From Polyangiaceae bacterium (GTDB lineage: Bacteria > Myxococcota_A > Polyangia > Polyangiales > Polyangiaceae): a DNA stretch of 64,000 bases. Of the stretch, positions 48,655 through 59,486 are shown in pieces; position 1 is the first letter of the stretch; every line of letters starts with the position of its first letter. The stretch is from the NCBI GenBank assembly GCA_016715885.1, contig JADJXL010000002.1, forward strand, positions 310,001 to 374,000, given 5' to 3'. The notes beneath the pieces were generated by a model that was not told where the DNA came from, made no database searches, and saw only the letters and a list, made by a program, of their open reading frames with translations. The position numbers and the translations under genes are program-made.

Positions 48655-49083
48655 TCACTCTGCGCGATTCGCGAGCTCTTTGCGAATCGCCGTCGTCACG
48701 AGCTGCATGTCCTCGTCCGACTTGTAAGCAACGCGCGGCCAGAAAAAGCCGCGCAATCCGTCTTTTTTACGCCGCGGAACGACATGCACGTGCAAATGCG
48801 GCACGCTTTGGCTGATCTTGTTGTTCATTGCGACGAACGTACCTTCTGCCAAGAGCGCCACTTCAACCGCAGCTGCAATCCGCTGCGCCGCCGAAAACAG
48901 CGGCAGAATCATGTCGCCTGGCAAGTCCGGCAACGTGCGCACATGGTCGCGCGGGACCACCAGGCAATGACCGTGAAAAATGGGACTACGGTCGAGAAAC
49001 GCAATGACGTGAGGTTCGTCGAGAACGACGTGCGCCGACAGTTCGCCCCGCACTATCTGGCAAAACGCGCAATCTGTTTTCAC
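48655..49083 (-). CDS. HIT family protein
   Basis: A 142-residue histidine-triad protein. CAFCQIVRGELSAHVV at the N-terminus has the paired Cys of many HIT proteins, then HGHCLVVPRDHVRTL, and the catalytic triad VPHLHVHVVPR near residue 98. HIT proteins hydrolyse or transfer nucleotides such as Ap4A or AMP-lysine. GTG 49083 is the start. The stop lies 10 bases beyond the structured repeat. Exact substrate unknown. Confidence 0.9.
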   Translation of the reverse strand: MKTDCAFCQIVRGELSAHVVLDEPHVIAFLDRSPIFHGHCLVVPRDHVRTLPDLPGDMILPLFSAAQRIAAAVEVALLAEGTFVAMNNKISQSVPHLHVHVVPRRKKDGLRGFFWPRVAYKSDEDMQLVTTAIRKELANRAE

Positions 49084-49107
49084 GTCCCCTCCCGAAGGCG
49101 CTGGTGA

Positions 49108-50154
49108 CTAGCCCCGACGATATTCGACTTTTCGCTGCGCCATCCCCGATTTCATGAACATCTCGTACGCTTCTTTTTCGAGCAGCGGGTGCACGCCCTT
49201 TGGCGATACCCCTGCCGGATTCTTTTTCTTCGTAATGAACGACGCCAGGTATTGCACGTTCATCCCCGAAAGCGTCCGCAGCGTCGTTTTCATTTTCTTC
49301 GTGTCGTTCGTCCACGCATACGCAAACGCACGCGAACGCAATAACTGCGGCTTGATGTCCGCAAACGTCTCGTCGTTCACGTCGAGCGTTTCGAGCAGCT
49401 CCACAGCCTTCTTCGCTTGCCCTGCTCGAGCCCACGCCTCGCCCACGATCGCCGCAATCAACGCTCGCCCCTTGGCATCCTTGTGCCGCCCCAAATCCAC
49501 CCTGTCCACGAGCTCCTTGGCCGCTTCCGTCTCGCCAAAGATCAGATGAATCATCGCCCGCTGCGCTCGCGCCTCGTCCGCCACCGGAGGCATCACCTTT
49601 TCGAGCTTGATGGTCTCGAGCGTCGCGAGCGCCTTGCGCGGATCCTCGGACATTTCGAGCTGCGCACGCGCAAAAACCGCCGCTGGATCATCCTTGCCAA
49701 ACTCGCTCTCGAGCTTCTGGAGCGCATCCTTGCGCGCTTCCGGCGTGTCCGCGGTCTTCACGAGGTTCGCGACGGCTCGCGACTTTTTCGCATAACGGAA
49801 GACCCACGCCATGAGCGCCGCGACACCGAGCGTGATGACGAGCGCCACGACTTTGGGGATCCAACCATTCAGCACCAGCGCGATGACCCACACGATCGCG
49901 AGCGGTATGCCGATGCGCACGGCGAGCTTCTTCGGTTCGAGCGCTGCGAGCGGATCGGGTGCTGCAGTTTGCTTTTCCCGAGCCGATGCCATGAGCGCCT
50001 CGCGGGCGTCTTTGGCCCGCGCGCCGGGCTTGTTCGACGCCTTCGGTTTGTCCGCTGTCGCCTTCGGTTTGTCCGCTGCAGAGGCGCCTTTCGGCGTATC
50101 TACTTTCTTCGGCTTGTCGGTCGAATTGTTCTTGGGTTTGTCGCTCGTCTTCAA
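49108..50154 (-). CDS. membrane protein with TPR-like repeats
   Basis: A 348-residue protein beginning with a Lys/Pro/Ala-rich low-complexity region (DKPKATADKPKASNKPG, about 75 residues). Two adjacent transmembrane helices follow (IGIPLAIVWVIALVLNGWI; VVALVITLGVAALMAWVF), and then a helical soluble part with TPR-like pairs (ALATLETIKLEKVMPPVADE; GEAWARAGQAKKAVELLETL). Start is TTG 50154. It likely presents a TPR scaffold at the membrane. It lies between two unrelated housekeeping-type genes; function unknown. Confidence 0.7.
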   Translation of the reverse strand: MKTSDKPKNNSTDKPKKVDTPKGASAADKPKATADKPKASNKPGARAKDAREALMASAREKQTAAPDPLAALEPKKLAVRIGIPLAIVWVIALVLNGWIPKVVALVITLGVAALMAWVFRYAKKSRAVANLVKTADTPEARKDALQKLESEFGKDDPAAVFARAQLEMSEDPRKALATLETIKLEKVMPPVADEARAQRAMIHLIFGETEAAKELVDRVDLGRHKDAKGRALIAAIVGEAWARAGQAKKAVELLETLDVNDETFADIKPQLLRSRAFAYAWTNDTKKMKTTLRTLSGMNVQYLASFITKKKNPAGVSPKGVHPLLEKEAYEMFMKSGMAQRKVEYRRG

Positions 50155-50196
50155 GGCGACGGCTTCATATCACGCGACAGTACAAAACACCCGAAT

Positions 50197-51597
50197 CTAG
50201 GCCGTTGCGCTCGTTTCTCCGGTTCGAGGAGCGCTCGAGGGCGTGGAGCCTGCGTCCGGCGGGGTAGTTGGCGTGACAGGCGGAATCGTTGCCATGGGAT
50301 CGGAAAGCCCCAGCGTCGATTGGCGGAAGTGCAGGAAGATGGTTTGGATGATCGACATGCACGGAACCGCAAAAAGTGCTCCGGTGATTTGAAAGAAGTG
50401 TTCCCCGACGAGCAGCGAAAACACCACGAGCACCGGATGAATCTTGGCCGCGTCACCAATGATCTTCGGGTTCAGGAAGTTCGCTTCGAGCTGATGGATG
50501 CCCACGATCCACGCAAGCACGCCAAGCGCGACCGCGGGTGACTGCGTCAGACCAATCGCGACGGCTGGAATCGAGCTCAGGATCGAGCCGAAAATGGGAA
50601 TCAGCGACATCACGGCCGCCAAGATCGACAGGATCGGCCAGTACTTGAGGTCGAAGAGCCAGAAGCCGATTGCGGACAAGACGCCGTTGACGGCGCAAAT
50701 GAGGAGCTGGCCTCGTACGACCCCGGACAAACCTCGATCGAGCCGCCGCAGGAACAAGTCGAACGAGGGTCGATCCACCGGGCGCCATAACTCGCGGAAA
50801 AAATTGATGATTCGCTCGTGGGTGAGCATGATGTACCCGGCGAGCATCAAGGTCATGAAGAGGTTGAAGATGCCGCGCGAGATCGCGTTGGCGATCTGCT
50901 GACCGATCTTCAGAAAGACAGTGGCATTCTGCTTGAGATACGAGGCCGCCTTGTCGAATGCCTGACGAAGCATCGTCGCCGAGGACAAACGTCGAGGCTC
51001 CGAGTTGACGATCGTCCACGTACCCGCCTCGGCTTGGTGCAGTCGCAAGTCGTCGCTCAGGTGGACGTCGTACGAGCCATCGTCACGTTTGACGATGCGT
51101 ATGGGCGGCGGTTGTTCCTCGGGCTTTGGCTCGAGAGGAGATCCGTGTAGCTCTTGCTGTGCATTGGGATCGGGATCGACTGGCGCAGGCGTTTGTCCCG
51201 TCCAACGAACGATGCGTGTGTCGATCGCCGGCAACCACTCGTGGCGCACCTTGCGGTTCAGATTCGGCCACTCGGCCACGAGGGCCTGTCCTTCGGAAAT
51301 GAGGCGCGGAACGATGATGCCAATGAAGCCGCCGATCGCGCCGAGCGTCATCGCGTACACCAGCAAGATGGCCGCCCACCTGGGCACCCGTTGGCGCTCC
51401 ACACGCAAAACTGCGGGGGTGAGGACGTAGGCGACGACGAGTGCCAGGACAAACGGCAGCATCACGGCTTGTGCGGCAATGCATACGGCGGCCACTGCGA
51501 CGGCGCTGACGGTCAAAAACACGCGACGCGCAGTCGGGCGATCCGGCGCTGAGCTTTGAGGTTCCACGGACTTGTTCGTCGTTTGCTCGGGTTGCAA
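50197..51597 (-). CDS. AI-2E family transporter
   Basis: A 466-residue membrane protein with the AI-2E (PerM) layout. The first helices AVAVAAVCIAAQAVMLPFVLALV precede a conserved GAIGGFIGIIVPRLISEG. A central periplasmic loop (TGQTPAPVDPDP..., Pro-rich) is longer than usual. The conserved C-terminal half has LFLRRLDRGLSGVVRGQLLIC, SIPAVAIGLTQSPAVALGV and the signature LEANFLNPKIIGDAAKIHPV. Members export AI-2-like signals or exchange ions. The start at TTG 51597 is uncertain. Confidence 0.87.
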   Translation of the reverse strand: MQPEQTTNKSVEPQSSAPDRPTARRVFLTVSAVAVAAVCIAAQAVMLPFVLALVVAYVLTPAVLRVERQRVPRWAAILLVYAMTLGAIGGFIGIIVPRLISEGQALVAEWPNLNRKVRHEWLPAIDTRIVRWTGQTPAPVDPDPNAQQELHGSPLEPKPEEQPPPIRIVKRDDGSYDVHLSDDLRLHQAEAGTWTIVNSEPRRLSSATMLRQAFDKAASYLKQNATVFLKIGQQIANAISRGIFNLFMTLMLAGYIMLTHERIINFFRELWRPVDRPSFDLFLRRLDRGLSGVVRGQLLICAVNGVLSAIGFWLFDLKYWPILSILAAVMSLIPIFGSILSSIPAVAIGLTQSPAVALGVLAWIVGIHQLEANFLNPKIIGDAAKIHPVLVVFSLLVGEHFFQITGALFAVPCMSIIQTIFLHFRQSTLGLSDPMATIPPVTPTTPPDAGSTPSSAPRTGETSATA

Positions 51598-51600
51598 AGA

Positions 51601-52143
51601 TCAGCCCTCGGGTTCCGAAGTGGTGCTCGCGGCGCGCGGCAGCCGCGCAGCCGGAAGATCAGAAAAGAACGGTCGCAAATGATCGAGCGTCGCGTCGAGC
51701 GCTTGAGGGACGACGCGCGTGTCCCCAAGCACGGGCAAGAAGTTCGTATCGCCATTCCAGCGCGGAACGATGTGCGCGTGCAGATGCTCGGCAATGCCTG
51801 CTCCCGCTGCGGCGCCAAGATTCATGCCCACATTGAGTCCGTCGGGACAAACCGCAGCACGCAGGCGCACGGAGGCTTCGCGCACGAGGTCGAAAAGCGC
51901 GCGATAATCATCCATCGACAAATCATCGAGCGCGCTCACGTGAGCGTGCGGCACGACGAGCAAGTGCGCGGCAGTGAATGGGTAACGGTTCAGTACGACA
52001 AACGCTCGTGGTGTGTCGCACACGACGTAACGCGCGCGTAACTCTTCGGCATTGGCTGCATCGACGTTGCAAAAAACGCAGGAACCACCCTTTTTCGCAA
52101 GGAGGTACTCCATGCGCCACGGCGCCCAGAGCGGATGACCCAT
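51601..52143 (-). CDS. HIT domain protein (Ap4A phosphorylase-like)
   Basis: A 180-residue HIT-superfamily protein from ATG 52143 (MGHPLWAPWRMEYLLAKKG). The LWAPWRMEY start is a hallmark of this subgroup. CVFCNVDAANAEELRA holds the Cys pair, then LNRYPFTAAHLLVVPHAHV, LNVGMNLGAAAGAGIAEHLHAHIVPRWNGD (HxHxH triad). Members hydrolyse diadenosine polyphosphates. It starts four bases after the AI-2E stop on the same strand. Confidence 0.9.
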   Translation of the reverse strand: MGHPLWAPWRMEYLLAKKGGSCVFCNVDAANAEELRARYVVCDTPRAFVVLNRYPFTAAHLLVVPHAHVSALDDLSMDDYRALFDLVREASVRLRAAVCPDGLNVGMNLGAAAGAGIAEHLHAHIVPRWNGDTNFLPVLGDTRVVPQALDATLDHLRPFFSDLPAARLPRAASTTSEPEG

Positions 52144-52182
52144 CGAAATGGTCACGCTAGCATCGCTCGGTACAGGAAGCGA

Positions 52183-52572
52183 TCAACGTGGCGCCGGGGC
52201 CGTCCGAGACGCCGATGCGGAAGACGGCGAAAAAGCAGCATCCAGGGCGAACGCAACACCAACGCCGACACCCGTGCCGAGCACGTCCCAAACGAAGTCC
52301 TTCCACGAAGGCGTGCCAAACCCGACCGCATCGAGCACTTCCTTCGAATAACCCGCACCGAGGGCGAGTGTTGCACCGAGCACGACGCGGTTCTTCCGAC
52401 CATCGATGGCGAGCGCCGACAAACCGTATCCCGTCGCAGCAAGCGCCGCCGATATGGTGAAGTGTTTGGCTTTATCGGCGCCAAACCACGGCTCTGTAGG
52501 CGGATCAGCGCGGACCGGAAGCGCAGTGACCAGCGACGCAAGGAGGACGGAGGCAACGAGAGCGGGTTTCAC
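52183..52572 (-). CDS. small exported membrane protein, YfiM/DUF2279-like
   Basis: A 129-residue protein from GTG 52572 (VKPALVASVLLASLVTALPVRADPP). The signal peptide is followed by DKAKHFTISAALAATGYGLSAL, KEVLDAVGFGTPSWKDFVWDVLGT and GVGVAFALD, a pattern like the YfiM/DUF2279 or VanZ-related families, with a His and Trp near conserved helices. The alternative upstream start at 52644 runs across the rpsA terminator, so 52572 is preferred. Function unknown. Confidence 0.65.
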   Translation of the reverse strand: MKPALVASVLLASLVTALPVRADPPTEPWFGADKAKHFTISAALAATGYGLSALAIDGRKNRVVLGATLALGAGYSKEVLDAVGFGTPSWKDFVWDVLGTGVGVGVAFALDAAFSPSSASASRTAPAPR

Positions 52573-52601
52573 GAAAGCAATGTAGCGCGGGTCGGCGGGG
52601 C

Positions 52602-52633
52602 CAAAGAAAAAGGGGCGCAGATTCCTGCGCCCC
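52602..52633 (-). terminator. intrinsic terminator of rpsA
   Basis: On the minus strand GGGGCGCAG, loop GAAT, CTGCGCCCC (52633-52612) is followed by TTTTTCTTTG (52611-52602). A perfect 9-bp GC-rich stem, 4-base loop and T-rich tract is a textbook Rho-independent terminator, 43 bases beyond the rpsA stop. It ends the ribF-to-rpsA operon. Confidence 0.9.
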
Positions 52634-52675
52634 TCTCTCGTCACAGACGGGACAAACCGTCCGTGATCGAACCAA

Positions 52676-54445
<1,770 letters not shown>

Positions 54446-54678
54446 GTGGTCTGTTAAAACCTTCCTTCCCTTGGATTTCCCTGTGCAAGCCATCGCTTCC
54501 GCGTATGCGTGCAGCTCACATCGAGCCGACCTCGGGCACACGTCGGGCATAGACCCGGCACCGGGAGAGCGGTCCCTCTAGTCCGTGGCCCGAGTGTTGT
54601 CAACGCTGTCGATAGCGCCGCTTCCAAGGCTTCTTGCGGCTCCTCGGCATGGATCATTGACGATCCATTCGCGACGGA

Positions 54679-55791
54679 TCATGGCGAGGAAGCGGGAAGC
54701 GTCGGCTGGGGAGCGTCGTTTCCACGCAATTGCGCGGCCAAAAGCGCAGCTCCACGATCAAGCCCTTCGTATGGCCAGGGCGCTCGAATCACGACCTGCG
54801 CCCCTTCACGGGCCACCACGGCTTGCCTGAGCGCCTCTTTTTCGCCCGTTCGATCGGGCACGAGCAATGTGAGCAGCCGAAGATTCGACAGCAGCGCCGT
54901 AGCTCCTTGCTCGATCGCCGCCGAATCGGCGCCTTCGTTCGGCTCGAGGCGCAGCACGATTTCCGGGGAACTTCCGAGAATGAACGATCCTGTTCCGCGA
55001 CGAACCCCACTGAACGCTCCTGCTCGAGGGACGAGCTTCCCAGCGGTCGAAAGCGTTTCCCAAGCGGGTTTTGCAACGACGAACGTGACCGCTCCTTTGG
55101 CGGGCAAACCCAGCTTCGCTCCTTCATCCGTCGCAGGCAGCGCATTCTCTACGATCGCTTTGTCGGTCCCGACGATGATCGTTCCATCGTCTGCTTGACC
55201 CACTGCTACGCGAGGTCCAACGAGGACTTCGCCATCGAGGTGAAAGCCTGCCCAACCTTCTTCTCGAGCCACGTCTGCAAGGCCTGCGACAAACTTTCCA
55301 CGCGCGATTTGTCCGCCGAAAAGTGCGACGAAGCTCGTGCCATCCATCGTTGCGACGAGGATTTCTCGCACATCCAAAGGCAGCCGTACCCCCGTACGTT
55401 CGTGAAGACGTTCGACCAACGGCACCTTGTTCAATGCCGGTCCTTGCGGTTTGTCTTCGATTAGGAGCGGCAGGAAGTGATTTCGTACGGGACCAAAAAG
55501 AACGATGTCGGCCGCTTCGATGCGCACGACGACGTTGCTGCCCGCCGGCACGTGCGCAAGCGCCGTTGGTTTGTAACGAAAAACCAAGAACCACAGCGCC
55601 AATGCGGCCACTGCTCCCGCGAACGCGACTGCAAAAGCGGCCACGAAAAGAACGCGCGAGCGCGAAGGTCGCGGCGGCGGATCGGCTGGTGGCGGCTGAT
55701 CAGCAGGCGGCGGATCGGCAGCCGGAGCCGGATGGGGATCGCGTTCGGTGGGAGGAACCGGTTCTACGGGGTCGACCAGCGTGTCGGCCAT
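54679..55791 (-). CDS. membrane protein with DUF3352-like periplasmic domain
   Basis: A 370-residue protein. Its Pro-rich cytoplasmic N-terminus (residues 1-45) precedes one transmembrane helix (VAAFAVAFAGAVAALALWFLV). The outer domain is alpha/beta (HVPAGSNVVVRIEAADIVLFG; LPLDVREILVATMDGTSFVAL; ILGSSPEIVLRLEP). The N-terminal part of that domain, with V-P-A-G-x-x-VVVRIE-A-x-D-I-x-x-x-GP, is repeated in the gene at 56450, so the two are paralogs. It lies between rpsA and cmk, which are normally adjacent. Confidence 0.65.
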   Translation of the reverse strand: MADTLVDPVEPVPPTERDPHPAPAADPPPADQPPPADPPPRPSRSRVLFVAAFAVAFAGAVAALALWFLVFRYKPTALAHVPAGSNVVVRIEAADIVLFGPVRNHFLPLLIEDKPQGPALNKVPLVERLHERTGVRLPLDVREILVATMDGTSFVALFGGQIARGKFVAGLADVAREEGWAGFHLDGEVLVGPRVAVGQADDGTIIVGTDKAIVENALPATDEGAKLGLPAKGAVTFVVAKPAWETLSTAGKLVPRAGAFSGVRRGTGSFILGSSPEIVLRLEPNEGADSAAIEQGATALLSNLRLLTLLVPDRTGEKEALRQAVVAREGAQVVIRAPWPYEGLDRGAALLAAQLRGNDAPQPTLPASSP

Positions 55792-55834
55792 CGAAACGCA
55801 GCGTATGCAATCGCCGCGTCGAGTGCACGCGCAT

Positions 55835-56398
55835 CTATTTGGAACGCTTCAGCGGCAGCGCCAAAACCAACGCAGGCGCGGACGACCCTTCGCCACCATC
55901 ACTGCCCGAGCCGCCGCCGCGGCGCTTCTTGTAGTTCCTCGAAAGACGCATCTTCGATTCCTCCGTCAGGCGCATCAATCCCAAACCCCCCTTGGCACGA
56001 TCGATGCGACGCTCGAGCACCATATCGGCAAGCAGCCGCTTGGGATCCTCGGCGCTCGAGACCAAGTGAAACTGCCTGGTCGCGACGTCATCACGCTCGG
56101 ATGCCATGGGATCCGAGACGTCGACGGTCACTTCGTCTCCCGTCATCGCGAAGTCGAGCTTCAACGCCCCAGGAAAAAGGACGGAATGCTCTAGCAAATG
56201 GGTCGTCAGCTCGATGATTTGCACATTGACCTTCGAGCTGATTTGTCGCGACACCCCCATCAACTGAAGGAAGTCGAAAAACAAATTTCCCAGCAGTCCG
56301 GCAAGATCTTCATCGGTGCCACGTAGTGGAGTGATCGAGAGTGAAACACGGATGCATCTCTGCGCCGCGTTCGGTTCCGTGCTGCGCAGGACATTCAT
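55835..56398 (-). CDS. cytoplasmic regulator-like protein, slr1658/HATPase-like
   Basis: A 187-residue protein from ATG 56398 (TTG 56434 is possible). A central VNVQIIELTTHLLEHSVLF resembles the N-box helix of small anti-sigma-type ATPase or slr1658-like regulators, and EVTVDVSDPMASERDD is a partial G1-like region. The Gly-rich ATP lid is not seen, so ATP binding is doubtful. The C-terminus is basic and low-complexity (KKRRGGGSGSDGG). It is flanked by two paralogous DUF3352-like genes and is one of three genes inserted in the aroA-cmk-rpsA series. Function unknown. Confidence 0.55.
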   Translation of the reverse strand: MNVLRSTEPNAAQRCIRVSLSITPLRGTDEDLAGLLGNLFFDFLQLMGVSRQISSKVNVQIIELTTHLLEHSVLFPGALKLDFAMTGDEVTVDVSDPMASERDDVATRQFHLVSSAEDPKRLLADMVLERRIDRAKGGLGLMRLTEESKMRLSRNYKKRRGGGSGSDGGEGSSAPALVLALPLKRSK

Positions 56399-56449
56399 GT
56401 TCGCGACGGATGCTACTTTGCAAACGTCGAGCAAAGCAATGTTCGCGCG

Positions 56450-57370
56450 TTAGCTCTCCACCACGACGCGCAGCATCTCCAGCGGTACGAGCCACGTCAC
56501 GCGCACCGCTTGCTCGAGGCGTTCGACACGCATGCCATCGAAAAGCGCTGCATACCGACTGCCTTGTCCACCTTCGCGCAGCGCCGTCAAAAACCCTTCC
56601 AGCTTCGAGCCGGCTGCATCGGATGCCGCTACCACTTCCACGTCCGCTCGTAGGCCTTCGTCGACCATCGTCACGCTCGCGCGCGCACGCTTCACGCCGC
56701 GCACGATCGCACCAATCGATGGAAATTTTCGCTCGAGCCCCACAGGCAATCGCCTGCCTCGCAGGTCCGCACTGAGGAGGCCTTCCGCCGGTGGATCGCG
56801 CCGCCCCGGATCCGCTCCTCGCAAGAGCACTCGCTCGACACCATCCACTTCGACACCGGAGACGAACACCATCGTTCGACCTCCAAGCAAATGAATTCGA
56901 GCCGTTGCATCGCGCGCGAGTGGCCCGCGTCGTTCGAAGGTCTTGATCGCATCGGAGAGCGGCGGATCCAGCACCTCGAACAAGCTCGGATCCGGACGCA
57001 GGTCTTCGACGTCTCCCTCGATGACCATCACCCGATCACCCGTTTCGATGTCCGCGATGCGCGTACCGATCCACGCAACACGTGCACGCTGTATCGCGCG
57101 GCTTGCGAGCTCGTCGCGTGCGTCCATTTCCGAGCCCACGCGCGCCGACAAACCATCCGCCACGGGTCCCAGCGATGCTCGCATGCGTGCCAGATCCACG
57201 CGCACGACGACATCGAGGTCGGCTGGAAAGAGCTCGATCGCGTCGAACCGCTGCTTTTTGCTCGGCGCTCGTGGGGAATTGGCCGCGCTTGTGCTCGATC
57301 CACACGCGACGTTCGCCAGCGCGAGCCCCAAGACGCCAAGAAGCGCGCGCCGACCAAGTTGTCGCGTCAC
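56450..57370 (-). CDS. lipoprotein with DUF3352-like domain
   Basis: A 306-residue lipoprotein. GTG 57370 gives a signal with a twin Arg (TRQLGRRALLGVLGLALANVAC), 14 bases after the cmk stop; GTG 57412 would overlap cmk. After the lipid Cys, ELFPADLDVVVRVDLARMRASLGP resembles the start of the outer domain of the 54679 protein, so both are paralogs. A central VMVIEGDVEDLRPDPS and VFVSGVEVDGVERVLL repeat the beta pattern. Part of the operon between cmk and rpsA. Function unknown. Confidence 0.62.
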   Translation of the reverse strand: MTRQLGRRALLGVLGLALANVACGSSTSAANSPRAPSKKQRFDAIELFPADLDVVVRVDLARMRASLGPVADGLSARVGSEMDARDELASRAIQRARVAWIGTRIADIETGDRVMVIEGDVEDLRPDPSLFEVLDPPLSDAIKTFERRGPLARDATARIHLLGGRTMVFVSGVEVDGVERVLLRGADPGRRDPPAEGLLSADLRGRRLPVGLERKFPSIGAIVRGVKRARASVTMVDEGLRADVEVVAASDAAGSKLEGFLTALREGGQGSRYAALFDGMRVERLEQAVRVTWLVPLEMLRVVVES

Positions 57371-57383
57371 TTCTTCATCGAGC

Positions 57384-58088
57384 TCACACGCGCTGCCGCG
57401 CTTCGACGACACGAGCCATCTCCTCGACGACGTCCTTCACGTCGCGATTGCTCGAATCTACCACGATGGCGTCGTCGGCTTGCTTGAGCGGTGCGACAGC
57501 ACGTTCCGTATCTGCTTTGTCTCGGCTCTCGACGTCCGCGAGCGTCGATTCGTACGACTCGGCCTTGCCTCGAGCGACGAGCTCTTCATACCGGCGCTTG
57601 GCGCGAATTTCTGCAGATGCGGTCAGGAAAAACTTTGCCTCTGCGTCGGGGAAAACGACCGTACCGATGTCGCGTCCTTCGAGCACCACGCCGCCTTCGG
57701 TGCCTTCACGACGTTGCATGTCGAGCAGCGCAGCTCGCACCGCTGGAATCGACGAAACTCGGCTCGCGCCCACGCTCACGTCGGGAGCACGAATCGCCGA
57801 CGAAACGTCGTCCCCGTCGAGGCGAATGCGCATTCCGACGCTCTCGGCGCGTTCGATGACCAAACGATGGCGCGCCACGAGATCCTCGGCGAGCGATCCC
57901 ATGCGTGGAGCATCCTCCCACGGGATCGACGCGCGTTGCGCTGCGAGCGCTACCGTTCGGTAAAGCGCGCCCGTATCGAGCAGCAGATAGCCAAGACGTT
58001 CGGCGAGCGCGCGCGCCACCGTGCTTTTACCGGCGCCGGCCGGACCATCGATCGCCACGCGTATTTTACGGCGCCCATCGCCACTCAC
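57384..58088 (-). CDS. cmk: cytidylate kinase
   Basis: A 234-residue CMP kinase from GTG 58088, overlapping the aroA stop by four bases (GTGA). Walker A VAIDGPAGAGKSTVARALAE, GYLLLDTGALYRTVALAA (substrate-binding), VVLEGRDIGTVVFPDAEAKFFL, and the lid region RRYEELVARGKAESYES are all typical. It phosphorylates CMP and dCMP for RNA, DNA and phospholipid precursors. It sits in the classic aroA-cmk order, but rpsA is displaced by three genes. Confidence 0.95.
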   Translation of the reverse strand: MSGDGRRKIRVAIDGPAGAGKSTVARALAERLGYLLLDTGALYRTVALAAQRASIPWEDAPRMGSLAEDLVARHRLVIERAESVGMRIRLDGDDVSSAIRAPDVSVGASRVSSIPAVRAALLDMQRREGTEGGVVLEGRDIGTVVFPDAEAKFFLTASAEIRAKRRYEELVARGKAESYESTLADVESRDKADTERAVAPLKQADDAIVVDSSNRDVKDVVEEMARVVEARQRV

Positions 58089-59458
58089 GTTGCACCTCTC
58101 GCTTGCTCCACGTCCACGCGCGCACCCAACGCCCGTAGCGTACCCACGAACCGCGGAAAACTCGTTGCGATGTTGTCTGCTTCTCGCACGCGCGAGGGCC
58201 CATCCGCGCACAAGCCGAGCACCGCCGAAGCCATTGCAATGCGGTGGTCGCCCTCGCTCGACACGTCTGCCGCGCGCAAAGGTTTGTCCGGGCAGCCTTC
58301 GATCACGAGCCCATCGGGTCGCTCTTCGCAGACGACGCCGAAAGCTCGGAGCACGCGCGCCATCGTCGCGATGCGGTCGCTCTCTTTCACACGCAGCTCG
58401 GATGCATCTTCGATCGTCGTGATGCCTTTCGCGCGTGCAGCCAGCGCGCACAGAATGGGCACTTCGTCGATCGCCCGCGCCACCAGTTCGCCTCCGAGCC
58501 GTCCGCCCGAAAGGTTGGAGCCCCAAGCATGCACGTCCGCAACCGGCTCACCCATTTCTTCGCCACGAGGTTCGAAGGCGAGCGATGCACCCATGTCGCG
58601 CAACACTTCGTAGAGACCCGTGCGAGTCGGGTTTGTCCCGACACGTCGTACGGTGACCTGACTATTCGGGATAAGGAGCGCCGCTGCGAGAAGAAACGCG
58701 GCCGATGAAGGATCGCCTGGAACCGTGATGGAGAACGCAGGCAGTTTGCCCGAGAACGATGGACCATCGAGCTCGATCATCGGGCCGATCGTTTGAATGG
58801 GGACCCCGAGCGCGATGAGAAGTCGCTCGGTGTGATCTCGCGAAACATGAGGCTCGCGCACGTACGTCGGGCCATCCGCCCACAGACCCGAAAGCAGGAT
58901 CGCGCTTTTCACTTGAGCGCTCGCGACGGGCATTTCGTATTCCAGAGCGGCCAAGACCGCCGGCTTGGGCAGCGGTCCAATCTGGAGCGGCGCCGTGATT
59001 TCTCCGACGCGCTTGGTATCGATTCGACCTTCGATCCTACCGCCTCGTTGACGCAGCGGACGCGCGACGCGCTCCATCGGCCTTCGCGTCAGCGATTCGT
59101 CGCCAACGAGCGTCGAGGCAAACCTTTGAGCGACGAGCACGCCGGACAAAAGGCGCATCGTCGTGCCCGAATTGCCGCAGTCGATGGGGCCTGTCGGCGC
59201 GCGTAGCCCATCGAGCCCCACGCCGGAGATGACGAGCGTATCCGGGGCACCGCTCGGTTTTTCCACGGCGACGCCCATCGCTTCGAGCGCGGCGAGCGTC
59301 GAGAGATTGTCGGCACCGAGAGCGCCGCCTTTGACTTCGCTTCGCCCGCTCGCCAAGCCGGCAAGCAAAATGGAGCGATGCGCGATGCTCTTGTCACCAG
59401 GTACGGGCACGCTGCCCGCAAGCGGACGTTCGTAAGGGAAGACAACGAGATCTGTCAC
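58085..59458 (-). CDS. aroA: 3-phosphoshikimate 1-carboxyvinyltransferase (EPSP synthase)
   Basis: A 457-residue EPSP synthase, full length. GTG 59458 gives MTDLVVFPYERPLAGSVPVPGDKSIAHRS with the S3P-binding Lys. DCGNSGTTMRLLSGVLV and GDESLTRRPMERVARPLRQRG follow, then SAQVKSAILLSG, and the PEP-binding region LRVKESDRIATMARVL. PVPGDKSIAHR and DCGNSGTT match the glyphosate-sensitive class I rather than class II, but confirmation needs alignment. It makes EPSP on the route to chorismate. Overlaps cmk by four bases; 28 bases after ribF. Confidence 0.95.
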   Translation of the reverse strand: MTDLVVFPYERPLAGSVPVPGDKSIAHRSILLAGLASGRSEVKGGALGADNLSTLAALEAMGVAVEKPSGAPDTLVISGVGLDGLRAPTGPIDCGNSGTTMRLLSGVLVAQRFASTLVGDESLTRRPMERVARPLRQRGGRIEGRIDTKRVGEITAPLQIGPLPKPAVLAALEYEMPVASAQVKSAILLSGLWADGPTYVREPHVSRDHTERLLIALGVPIQTIGPMIELDGPSFSGKLPAFSITVPGDPSSAAFLLAAALLIPNSQVTVRRVGTNPTRTGLYEVLRDMGASLAFEPRGEEMGEPVADVHAWGSNLSGGRLGGELVARAIDEVPILCALAARAKGITTIEDASELRVKESDRIATMARVLRAFGVVCEERPDGLVIEGCPDKPLRAADVSSEGDHRIAMASAVLGLCADGPSRVREADNIATSFPRFVGTLRALGARVDVEQARGAT

Positions 59459-59486
59459 GCAAATCGCTCTAGCAGAATGCGTTGGT

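Noticed and set aside
52573..52644. Upstream start for the YfiM-like gene
   Set aside because: The extension would be read from the rpsA terminator and has no coding character; a signal peptide begins at 52572.
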